A DNA stretch of 64,000 nt from Nonomuraea sp. SYSU D8015 (lineage in GTDB: Bacteria > Actinomycetota > Actinomycetes > Streptosporangiales > Streptosporangiaceae): the NCBI RefSeq assembly GCF_008065375.1, contig NZ_VJYI01000013.1:62001-126000 (forward strand), read 5' to 3'. A model generated the notes under the pieces. That model made no database searches. It was not told where the DNA came from and was given only the letters and a program-made list of their open reading frames with translations. The position numbers and the translations under genes were made by a program. Shown here in pieces: positions 33,672-41,423 of this stretch. Numbering within the stretch: position 1 is the stretch's first letter; each line of letters begins with the position of its first letter.

Positions 33672-34369
33672 CCGCTGAGCAGCACAGCACGGCCGCCTCC
33701 ACCATGGCGGGCTCGAAGACGATCGACACCGGCCTGCGGCTCCTGGAGATCCTCAGGGACCACCCGGACGGGTTGACGATCACCGAGCTCGCGCACGTGG
33801 CCGGGATCCATCGCAACGCCGTCTCCCGCCATCTGACCGCGCTCGGCAACCACCGGCTGGTCGCACGGATCGGCACCCGCTTCACCCTCGGCCTCGGCAT
33901 CGTCGAGCTCAACGCCGCCGTGCAGCACAGGCTCCGCAGCGCGGCCGCCTCCGCGCTCCAGGTGCTGGCCGACACCTGCAACGCCACCGCTTTCATCACG
34001 GTGCTCGACATCGACGAGAGCCAGGCGGTCGTCCTCACCGTGGCCGAGCCGCGCGCCTCACAGATCCACGTCAGCTATCGCGCCGGCACCCGGCATCCCG
34101 CGAACCGCGGCGCCTCGGGAATCGCCATCCTGGCCGGCCGCCCGCCCTGCCCGGGGGAGCGCCCGGCGATAGCCGAGGCCCGCGTCACCGGCTACTCGGT
34201 CACGGCGGGTGAGCTGCAGCCCGGGGCGTGGGGTGTCGCCGCCCCGATCACCACGCCAGGGCGCCCGGCCGACGCCAGCGTGGGCGTGGTCACCATCGGC
34301 GTGCGGGATGAAAGTGAGATCGCCCCACTGGTGCTCAGCGCCGCAACCCAGATCGCGCGGCTCCTCTAG
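33668..34369 (+). CDS. IclR family transcriptional regulator
   Basis: A 233-residue IclR regulator. The winged helix is KTIDTGLRLLEILRDHPDGL with LTITELAHVAGIHRNAVSRH. The effector domain contains HRLRSAAASALQVLADTCNA, VSYRAGTRHPANRGASGIAI and VAAPITTPG. Such proteins control catabolic operons in response to a pathway metabolite. Coupling to the P450 implies that it senses a substrate or product of this cluster. The perfect repeat at 30888 is a candidate operator. Confidence 0.9.
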   Translation: MTAEQHSTAASTMAGSKTIDTGLRLLEILRDHPDGLTITELAHVAGIHRNAVSRHLTALGNHRLVARIGTRFTLGLGIVELNAAVQHRLRSAAASALQVLADTCNATAFITVLDIDESQAVVLTVAEPRASQIHVSYRAGTRHPANRGASGIAILAGRPPCPGERPAIAEARVTGYSVTAGELQPGAWGVAAPITTPGRPADASVGVVTIGVRDESEIAPLVLSAATQIARLL

Positions 34370-34997
34370 CGTGACAGAGTAGCCCGAACGGTACGGTGCG
34401 CCGCGAACGACTGCCGGTCACCCGACCAGGCCGCCCGGGGGACGGCCGCCTCCAGCCGGTCGAGGTCGTCGGCGGACAGCACGACGTCGGCGGCCCCGGC
34501 GTTCTCGGCCAGCCGCGTCGCCCGCCTGGTGCCGGGGATCGGGACGACGTCGTCACCCTGGGCCAGCAGCCAGGCGAGGGCGAGCTGGGCCAGGGTCACC
34601 TCCCGCTCGGCGGCCATCCGGGCCAGTTCGGCGAGCAGCGCCTGGTTGCGTTCGAGGTTCTGGCCCTGGAACCGCGGGTCACCGTGCCGGAAGTCACCGG
34701 CTCCGAAGGTGCCGCCGGTGATGGTGCCGGTCAGGAAGCCACGGCCAGCGGGCTGTAGGGGACCAGCCCGATACCCAGCCGGCGGTGCGGCCCGATTCGG
34801 TGGGTGCCGTGGAAGCAGGTGCCCGCGCAGAAGCGGCACCTGATGATCGCCGTAGTGCTGCGCGGGAAGTCGATGGTGAGGAAATGGACGACGGCCTCCC
34901 TGCCCACCATGTGGTGCGTCGCACCAAGCGCTGCGGCGGTCGCGTTCCCGGGCGGAGCCAGCCATTCCGCGTCCTGGGCGAAGAAGCCGGCGATCAA
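34366..34997 (-). pseudogene. SnoaL/aldo-keto reductase chimeric pseudogene
   Basis: From the right, a SnoaL-like piece (GFFAQDAEWLAPPGNATAAA, LGATHHMVGREAVVHFLTID) runs without interruption into the C-terminal part of an aldo-keto reductase (RLGIGLVPYSPLA). One base is then missing near 34745, after which the reductase continues in another frame as GRGFLTGTITGG, then NLERNQALLAELARMAAERE, LAQLALAWLLAQGDDVVPIP and GTRRATRLAENAGAADVVLS to the stop at 34366. Both parent genes are incomplete, so neither product can work. It converges with the IclR gene, overlapping by 4 bases. Confidence 0.75.
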
Positions 34998-35195
34998 GCC
35001 CTTGTCCCGAGTCGAGAATGATCGCCATGCCCGCTTTGCCAGCTAGCGGTTCCGTTCAGAGGTCCTGCCGGGCAGTGTAGGCATCCTCCCCGCATGGGAC
35101 CGGCCGCATTCGGACATGGTCACTGGACGGCAGCGCTGGCCAGGCATGATCATCGTCTCGAACACTCATCAAGCAGGAACCTGCAAGGGATGTTG

Positions 35196-35213
35196 CATAC
35201 TGCATTCAGTATG
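35196..35213. promoter_or_regulatory. Inverted repeat CATACTG-CATT-CAGTATG
   Basis: A perfect 7-base inverted repeat with a 4-base centre, followed by TATGAT (35214-35219), about 150 bases before the TerC gene. It looks like a GntR/FadR-type operator on a promoter. No such regulator is adjacent. Confidence 0.45.
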
Positions 35214-35362
35214 TATGATCACAGGCGAAGTGGAGGGGAGTACTCCTTCGCGGCCGCGTCGTCATCACGGACCCGCCTCGGGGCCCGGCGCGGTCGGTCC
35301 GCGACGCCGCGGGCGGAGAAGACCTCCGACGGACGTGTCAACGCCAAGTCGGAGGAGCACTC

Positions 35363-36397
35363 ATGCCCCCACCTATGCCCGTGCCCGCCTGGCTGTGGGC
35401 GGCCACCATCGCCGCCCTGCTCGGGCTCATCCTCCTCGACCTGATCATCGTCAACAGAAAACCCCACAAAGTCACGATCGCCGAGTCGGCCCGGTGGATC
35501 GCCTTCTACATCGGTTGTGCCGTCGCTTTCGGCGCAGGCGTGTGGATCTTCGGCGGCGATGACCACGCGGCCTCCTACATCACCGGCTACATCACCGAGT
35601 ACACGCTGAGCGTCGACAACCTGTTCATCTTCCTGATCATCATGACGAACTTCGCCGTGCCCGCGATCCACCAGCACCGCGTACTGCTCATCGGGATCGT
35701 GATGGCGCTGGTCATGCGCGGGATTTTCATCGGCGTGGGCGCGCAGGCCGTACAGCGCTTCAGCTGGGTGTTCTGGCTCTTCGGCGGCATCCTCATCTAC
35801 ACCGCATGGAAATTCGCCTTCAACAGCAAGGACGACGAGGAGTACGACCCCAACGGCGGCGTCGTACGGCTGGTGCGCAGGCTGTTCCCCGTCGCCGACG
35901 ACTACCATGGCTCACGGCTGACCATCAAACAGGACGGTCGCCGCCTGCTGACCCCGATGTTCATCGTCATCATCGCCATCGGCGGCGCGGATCTGGTCTT
36001 CGCGGTCGACTCCATCCCCGCGATCTTCGGTATCACCCAGGACGCCTACCTGGTCTTCGCGGCCAACGCGTTCGCGCTGATGGGGCTGAGACAGTTGTAC
36101 TTCCTGCTCGGCGGGCTGGTGGAGAAACTCGTCTACCTCTCCTACGGCCTGGCGGTCATCCTCGGCTTCATCGGCGTGAAACTCGTCCTGCATGCCCTGC
36201 ACGAGAACGAGCTGCCGTTCATCAACGGCGGCGAGCACGTCGCCTGGGTCCCTGAGATCAACAACTGGATCTCGCTGGCCGTCATCGTCACCGTGCTCGC
36301 CGTCACGACGGTGGCCAGCCTGCTCAAGTCCAGGCGCGACGCACGCCAGGACGGCGAGCTGTCCGTGTCCGAGCCCGCCGACCAGGCGCGCAACTGA
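35363..36397 (+). CDS. TerC family membrane protein
   Basis: A 344-residue integral membrane protein of the TerC/Alx family, linked to tellurite resistance and manganese or metal-ion export. Seven to nine helices include LGLILLDLIIVNRKPH, YTLSVDNLFIFLIIMTNF and IAIGGADLVFAVDSIPAIFG. The acidic residues in these helices are the conserved ion-binding positions. GGAGGAG lies 7 bases before ATG 35363. A strong hairpin follows the stop codon directly, so the gene is monocistronic. Confidence 0.93.
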   Translation: MPPPMPVPAWLWAATIAALLGLILLDLIIVNRKPHKVTIAESARWIAFYIGCAVAFGAGVWIFGGDDHAASYITGYITEYTLSVDNLFIFLIIMTNFAVPAIHQHRVLLIGIVMALVMRGIFIGVGAQAVQRFSWVFWLFGGILIYTAWKFAFNSKDDEEYDPNGGVVRLVRRLFPVADDYHGSRLTIKQDGRRLLTPMFIVIIAIGGADLVFAVDSIPAIFGITQDAYLVFAANAFALMGLRQLYFLLGGLVEKLVYLSYGLAVILGFIGVKLVLHALHENELPFINGGEHVAWVPEINNWISLAVIVTVLAVTTVASLLKSRRDARQDGELSVSEPADQARN

Positions 36398-36442
36398 CCA
36401 CGGGGCAGGCTCGCCGAGACCGGCGGCGAGCCTGCCCCGTGG
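36398..36442 (+). terminator. 19-bp perfect hairpin after TerC gene
   Basis: CCACGGGGCAGGCTCGCCG (36398-36416) and its exact complement (36424-36442) enclose a 7-base loop. The stem begins at the base after the stop codon. No T-tract follows, which is usual in high-GC actinomycetes. Confidence 0.85.
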
Positions 36443-36583
36443 CTTGCCGCCCCGGACATACGACACGTCGGCCGCCGCCGCGATCCCGTTGATCATCCTG
36501 CCTGTACGTCGTGCGCTCGGACTGCCATCCAGGTGTGGACCTGGCTCAGAGCTAGACCGTGACTTCTTCCGGGCTGCTCGGCT

Positions 36584-37198
36584 TCACAGCGGCCGCTCCG
36601 TTCCTTTCGCTTGCGCGGTTCGCGCCACGAGTTCGTCAAGCATCAGGGTGACGTTCTTGGTCGCAGCTGTGCACGGCGTGAAGCGGATGTGGTCCTGGAA
36701 GTCGTCGGCGAGGGTCAAGGCGACCGTCGTGGGGATGTCGATGACCTCCAGGTCGCTGAGGATCTGCCGCAGGTGCTCGACGGCTCGGGTGCCGCCCTGG
36801 ATGCCGTAGCCGACGAATCCCGCGGCTTTGCCGTTCCACTCGGCGTACAGGAAGTCGATGGCGTTCTTCAGCACGCCGGGAACCGAGGCGTTGTACTCCG
36901 GGGTGACGAAGACGTACGCGTCGAAGGCGCCGATCTTCTGCGCCCAGGCGTGGGTGTGAGGGTGGCTGTAGTGGCCGGCGCGCGGTGGGACGGGCTCGTC
37001 CAGATGGGGCAGCAAATAGTCGGCGATGTCCACCACCTCGAAGGTCGCGTCGTCGCGGCGGGCGGCGAGGTCGTGCACCCAGGCGGCGACGGTCTCGGCC
37101 TTTCGGCCCGGACGGGTGCTGCCGAGGATGATCGCCACCTTCGGGCGGCCGGCGACTTCATTTCGGTCGGCGATGGGCGGTTGGATCGTGGATCGCAT
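36584..37198 (-). CDS. NADPH-dependent FMN reductase
   Basis: A 204-residue flavodoxin-like reductase. It shows the FMN phosphate loop ILGSTRPGRKAETVAAWV, then DAYVFVTPEYNASVPGVLKN and GKAAGFVGYGIQGGTRAVEH. Members reduce FMN, quinones or azo compounds. ATG 37198 (AAAGG upstream) is preferred; ATG 37231 adds eleven residues. It follows a small monooxygenase-like gene by 84 bases, and both are likely controlled by the divergent TetR. Confidence 0.9.
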   Translation of the reverse strand: MRSTIQPPIADRNEVAGRPKVAIILGSTRPGRKAETVAAWVHDLAARRDDATFEVVDIADYLLPHLDEPVPPRAGHYSHPHTHAWAQKIGAFDAYVFVTPEYNASVPGVLKNAIDFLYAEWNGKAAGFVGYGIQGGTRAVEHLRQILSDLEVIDIPTTVALTLADDFQDHIRFTPCTAATKNVTLMLDELVARTAQAKGTERPL

Positions 37199-37282
37199 GG
37201 CGGGTGTGCCTTTCGGGACGACGATGTGCATGTTTGACCTGGTCTCCGGGAATCTGGGCCGCGGCTCGGTGATCGGGTGGCG

Positions 37283-37576
37283 TCAGGGCAAGCGGTAGGT
37301 GCCTACTTCGTGCAGCACGGTCACGACTGGCGGCTCGTCGCACCGCTCGTCCAGGGTGGCCCGGTAGTGCTGGAACGCCTCCACCTGCTGCAACACCCCC
37401 GGCCCCTCGGCCATCTCGGCGACGTCCACGAAGGTCACCCCGTCGTCGAGTTGGAAGGTCGCATAGCGCAGGCCCTCTGGCCGAACCGCGTGCATGTCCT
37501 CATAGACGGCACGCAACAACTCCAGTTCGCGCTCCACCTGTTCGGGTTTGACCTTCCAGCGGATCATCACGTGCAT
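37283..37576 (-). CDS. Small ABM-like (dimeric alpha/beta barrel) protein
   Basis: A 97-residue protein starting MHVMIRWKVKPEQVERELEL with DGVTFVDVAEMAEGPGVLQQ and a final EAFQHYRATLDERCDEPPVV. The size and order of elements resemble antibiotic-biosynthesis-monooxygenase-type ferredoxin-like proteins; this is by eye. GAGGAG precedes the ATG. It is the first gene of a probable operon with the FMN reductase and has its own -35-like TTGACA next to the TetR operator. Confidence 0.75.
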   Translation of the reverse strand: MHVMIRWKVKPEQVERELELLRAVYEDMHAVRPEGLRYATFQLDDGVTFVDVAEMAEGPGVLQQVEAFQHYRATLDERCDEPPVVTVLHEVGTYRLP

Positions 37577-37662
37577 GACTGGCTCCTCACGGTGGCTGGC
37601 CGGAGTGACTGCCCACACCAACCTGCGGCGGCCACCGGCGCTTCCTCTTTTCGGACGACACA

Positions 37663-37680
37663 ATGTATTCCAGAATACAT
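37663..37680. promoter_or_regulatory. TetR operator, 18-bp perfect palindrome
   Basis: ATGTATTC-CA-GAATACAT lies between the divergent monooxygenase-like and TetR genes. It falls in the spacer of a minus-strand TTGACA promoter and just upstream of the -10 of the tetR-like gene, so one bound repressor could silence both. Confidence 0.75.
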
Positions 37681-37696
37681 GGTGTCAAGTCAATGC

Positions 37697-37702
37697 TAGG
37701 AT
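37697..37702 (+). promoter_or_regulatory. -10 box of leaderless tetR-like gene
   Basis: TAGGAT ends 7 bases before the ATG at 37710. Confidence 0.55.
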
Positions 37703-37709
37703 GAGGTCC

Positions 37710-38324
37710 ATGGCCACTCGGAGGTACGAACAGCGCCTACGCGCGGAGGCGGCGCAGGAGACCCGGCGCCGCATCCTCGACGCGGTCTACCAACGGCTGC
37801 GCGAGGCTCCGTCGGAACCGGTCAGCATCGACCGCATCGCCCGCATGGCGCGCGTCGCACGCCCCACCGTCTATCTCGTCTTCGGCTCACGCGCCGGGCT
37901 CTTCGACGCGGTGGGGGCGGACCTGCTGCAGCGCGGCGGCTTCGACCGCATGCTCCAAGCGTCGGCCCACCCCAATGCCCGCGAGGCGCTGCGCGGTGCC
38001 ATTCACGCGATCGTCGAGATGTACGCGGCTCACCGAGACGTGTGGCGCGTGCTGCAATCGATGGCGCTGCTCGACGCCGCCGCAGTCGGAGGCGCGGTGC
38101 AGCGGATGGAGCAGGGCCGTGCCGCCGGAATGGCCGAGTTGGCTCGGCACCTGGACGAGCAGGAGGCGCTACGCCCGGACGTCACTCTTGACCAGGCCAC
38201 CGACCTGCTCTGGCTGTTGACCAGCTTTGACAGCTTCGACCTGCTCTACACCGGCCGAACGCTGCCCCTCGATCAGACCGCGACGACACTCATCACCACC
38301 GCCGAGCGAAGCCTGTATCAGTGA
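37710..38324 (+). CDS. TetR family transcriptional regulator
   Basis: A 204-residue TetR regulator. The helix-turn-helix is SIDRIARMARVARPTVYLVF after QETRRRILDAVYQRL. The ligand domain has the ALRGAIHAIVEMYAAHRDVW and LARHLDEQEALRPDVTLDQA helices. It probably binds the 18-base palindrome at 37663 and regulates both the monooxygenase-like/FMN-reductase operon and itself. Confidence 0.9.
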   Translation: MATRRYEQRLRAEAAQETRRRILDAVYQRLREAPSEPVSIDRIARMARVARPTVYLVFGSRAGLFDAVGADLLQRGGFDRMLQASAHPNAREALRGAIHAIVEMYAAHRDVWRVLQSMALLDAAAVGGAVQRMEQGRAAGMAELARHLDEQEALRPDVTLDQATDLLWLLTSFDSFDLLYTGRTLPLDQTATTLITTAERSLYQ

Positions 38325-38600
38325 CGGCTCGGCCCCCGCCCCTTCTTTTCTTGCCGGGCGCTGTGGCGGCGGCCGTGACCGGATTACTCTCGGCCGGGCC
38401 ACACCGCTTCCTGCAAAGCCGGCCTCAGTGCTGGCGCTGATCTTGTTACGTGGGGCGGATCAGGAACTGCCCGGCATGCGGTGAAGATTTCTCCCGCACG
38501 TCCCACCGCGCTGGGATCGCCGTGGACATTGGCGCGGATCCGTACGATCATCGCACCGTGTGACTGGTCCCGGCCGGCTCTCTGCGTGACCGGAGGACGC

Positions 38601-41363
38601 ATGATCAAGGCGAGGGTACGGCCTGAGCTGGTGGGACGGGCCGGTGAGAGGTCACGGATCGAGGCGGCGCTGGCGGGCGGCCACAGCCTCGTCCTCATCG
38701 ACGGCGAGCCGGGAGTGGGCAAGACCCGGCTGCTGGAGTACCTGGTGGAGTCCGCGCACGCGGCCGGACGCACCGTCCTCACCGGAAGCGCCACCGAGTT
38801 CGAGCGGCTCGTCCCGTTCGGCATGTACGTGGACGCCTTCACCCGCCTGTCCGACGCCGCTCCCGGCGCGCTCGCGGAGGCGGCGCTGCGTACCCTGCTG
38901 GCGGCGGACAAGGCCGATCAGCTGGATCGCTATCACACCTATCGCGGCATTCGAGCGCTGCTGACCCACCTGGCCGACGACCGGGGCGTCGTGCTCGCGC
39001 TCGACGACCTGCACTGGGCGGACGCCCCGTCGCTCGAACTGACCGAGTTCCTGCTCCGCCGTCCACCCGCGGCCGGTTTCATGCTGGCGATCGCCTGCCG
39101 GTCGAGCATGATCCCGCCGGTGGTGTGCGACGCCGCCGCCCGGCGGGATCCGTACGTCACCCGGCTCAGCCTGGCCCCGCTCGACGAGGACGCGGCGGCA
39201 TTGCTGATGCCGTCCGGCGTCGAACCGCGCAGGCGGCGGCTGATGTACCGGGTCAGCGGCGGCAATCCGCTGTTCCTGCGGGCGTTGCTGGACGCCGACG
39301 ACACGACTCTGGCGGAGCTGGCCGACGGCCGCCCTGGGGCGACGCTCGCTCTTGAGCAGACGCTGCTGGCGGTGCTGCGCCGCGAGCTGGACCGGCTCAC
39401 GCCGACCGGCAGGCAGGCGGCCCACGCGGCGGCCGTCGCAGGCGAGCTGGCCTCCCCCGTCGTCATCTCCCACATCGCCGAGCTCGACGCCGCGACCGCC
39501 GCCTCCGCCGTGGACGAGCTGTGCCGGCAGGGTCTCGGCACGCTGGCGGGCGCGCGGTTCACGTTCCGCCATCCGCTGGTACGCGCCGCCGCGTACGACA
39601 CGTGCGGACCCGGCTGGCGCGTCGCCGCCCACGCCCGGGTCGCCGACTACCTGCGGCGCACCGACGGTTCGCTGGCCTTGCTCGCCCACCACACCGAGCG
39701 CTGCGCCGAGCACGGCGATGAGCGGGCCGCGCGGACGCTGGGTGACGCGGGCATCGCCTACCTGAACTCGGCCCCGGCGACCGCCGTGCGCCTGCTCCGC
39801 GAGGCACTCCGGGTGCTGCCCGAACGCGACGACCTCGTGCCGTACCGCGGTCAGTTGCTCACCGGGCTGGCGCGGGGCACCGGTGTGATGGGCTCACTGG
39901 CGGAAAGCAGGCGCATCCTCCACGAGGTCATCCACCTGCCGCACGAGGTGGCCTCGGCCGCGGTGGCCTTCTCCTCCGTGATCTCGCGCATGCTCGGCCG
40001 CCTGGACGAGGCGCGGGCCTTGCTGAGCGCGCAGACCCGCAAGGCCGGCCAGGACCAGCGGGTACGCGCCCAGCTCCTGGCGGAGCTGACCGCCGTGGCG
40101 GTGTTGCGGGCGGACTCCCAAGGCGCCCGCAGGCACGCGCTCGAAGCCCTCGGGATCGTGTCGAAGACGTCCGACCCGGCGCTCGCGGCGGCGGCGTACG
40201 CGCTGCTGGCCCTGGTGTGCCTGCAGGACGGCGACGTCTCGGCGGCGCGGGCGCACAGCAGGCGCGCCGGATGGCTGATGGACGGCGCGTCGGACACCGC
40301 TCTCGTGCCGCACGTCGAACTGGTCGCGCCGCTGTCCTGGGGCGAGATCTCCCTCCAGCGACCGGCCGCCGCGGAACGCCACCTGTCCAGGGGCATCGAC
40401 CTCGCAACGATGTCCGGCCGCAGCTACGCGATGCCGTACCTGCTGATCGGCCAGGCCCGGCTGAAAGCACGGACCGGGCATCTGGCGGAGGCCATCGAGA
40501 TCGCGGAGCACGCCGCCACGGCGTCCGAATACATCCGTAGCAGCGAGACGCTGGCGATGGCCAGGTGCGTCATGTTGCTGCCGGTTTTGTGGCGGCATGG
40601 GATCGGCCCCGCCATGGCGCTCGCCGACCAGCTCACCGCCGCCGGTCCCGGGTCGGCGTGGTGGCAGGCGATGGCGTACGTGGCGGTGGCCCGGGTCCGT
40701 CTCGCCGGCCGGGCGGGACCCGAGTACCCGCCGCCGCCGGTGCTTTCCCGCGACACCGAGGTGGAGCGGCTGGCCGTGCAGTCGATCCGCGCCGGGGCCG
40801 ACGGCGACGTAGGCGCCGCGCTGGCCCGCTCCGCGGCGGCGCTCGAGGCCGCGGGAGACCTTCCGTACGAGCTCGGCATCGCGTACGACGCCCGCGCCCG
40901 CGCGTTGAGCGGGCGAGACGACCTGGCCGGAGCCGCGGCCGCCGCGCAACGCGCCACCGAGCGGTTCGGCGAGAGCGGAGCCGTCGTCGAGCGCGGCCTG
41001 GCTCATCAACTGCTCGCCACCGTCCACGGCCGCATGGGAGACGTGGCGTCGTGCCGCGCCGAGATCGGCCGGGCCAAGGTCGCCTTCAAGGAGTCGGGCG
41101 CCGACTGGCTGTCCGGCCGGCTGGCCCGGGTGGAGCGGCAGCTCGCCGCCCGCGGGCCGCGGCACGCGGCACGCGAGACGGCGCTGACGACGCGGGAACG
41201 CCAGGTGGCCGAGTTGGTCAGCCAAGGGCTGACCAACCGGGAGGTGGCCGAGCGGCTCCAGGTCAGCCAGAAGACGGTGGAGACGCATGTGGCGCGCATC
41301 TTCAGCAAGTTCGACGTGCGGTCCCGGGTGGCGCTGGCCAGGCGGCTGGCGAGCCCGGGGTGA
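38601..41363 (+). CDS. LAL-type LuxR regulator with AAA ATPase domain
   Basis: A 920-residue large LuxR regulator. Order of domains: AAA ATPase (residues about 10-250, Walker A IDGEPGVGKTRLLEYL near 35, Walker B VVLALDDLHWADAP near 133), a long alpha-helical TPR-like middle, and a C-terminal LuxR DNA-binding domain (LTTRERQVAELVSQGLTNRE, then VSQKTVETHVARIFSKFDVR). This layout matches MalT/LAL activators, which bind ATP and an inducer. They often control antibiotic or sugar genes, but no such cluster is adjacent. GGAGG precedes ATG 38601. Confidence 0.93.
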   Translation: MIKARVRPELVGRAGERSRIEAALAGGHSLVLIDGEPGVGKTRLLEYLVESAHAAGRTVLTGSATEFERLVPFGMYVDAFTRLSDAAPGALAEAALRTLLAADKADQLDRYHTYRGIRALLTHLADDRGVVLALDDLHWADAPSLELTEFLLRRPPAAGFMLAIACRSSMIPPVVCDAAARRDPYVTRLSLAPLDEDAAALLMPSGVEPRRRRLMYRVSGGNPLFLRALLDADDTTLAELADGRPGATLALEQTLLAVLRRELDRLTPTGRQAAHAAAVAGELASPVVISHIAELDAATAASAVDELCRQGLGTLAGARFTFRHPLVRAAAYDTCGPGWRVAAHARVADYLRRTDGSLALLAHHTERCAEHGDERAARTLGDAGIAYLNSAPATAVRLLREALRVLPERDDLVPYRGQLLTGLARGTGVMGSLAESRRILHEVIHLPHEVASAAVAFSSVISRMLGRLDEARALLSAQTRKAGQDQRVRAQLLAELTAVAVLRADSQGARRHALEALGIVSKTSDPALAAAAYALLALVCLQDGDVSAARAHSRRAGWLMDGASDTALVPHVELVAPLSWGEISLQRPAAAERHLSRGIDLATMSGRSYAMPYLLIGQARLKARTGHLAEAIEIAEHAATASEYIRSSETLAMARCVMLLPVLWRHGIGPAMALADQLTAAGPGSAWWQAMAYVAVARVRLAGRAGPEYPPPPVLSRDTEVERLAVQSIRAGADGDVGAALARSAAALEAAGDLPYELGIAYDARARALSGRDDLAGAAAAAQRATERFGESGAVVERGLAHQLLATVHGRMGDVASCRAEIGRAKVAFKESGADWLSGRLARVERQLAARGPRHAARETALTTRERQVAELVSQGLTNREVAERLQVSQKTVETHVARIFSKFDVRSRVALARRLASPG

Positions 41364-41375
41364 CGGCTGGAGAGC

Positions 41376-41402
41376 CGCCGGGCGGCACGCGTCCGCCCGG
41401 CG
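41376..41402. terminator. Bidirectional hairpin between convergent genes
   Basis: CGCCGGGCGG (41376-41385) and CCGCCCGGCG (41393-41402) form a perfect 10-base-pair stem with a 7-base loop, between the ends of the LAL regulator and the SGNH hydrolase genes. Confidence 0.75.
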
Positions 41403-41423
41403 ACCCCGGTCATCGGGTGTGGC

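Noticed and set aside
35220..35362. Manganese riboswitch (yybP-ykoY type) before TerC
   Set aside because: I looked for its conserved loops and saw none. The leader holds only the inverted repeat upstream and a normal ribosome site.
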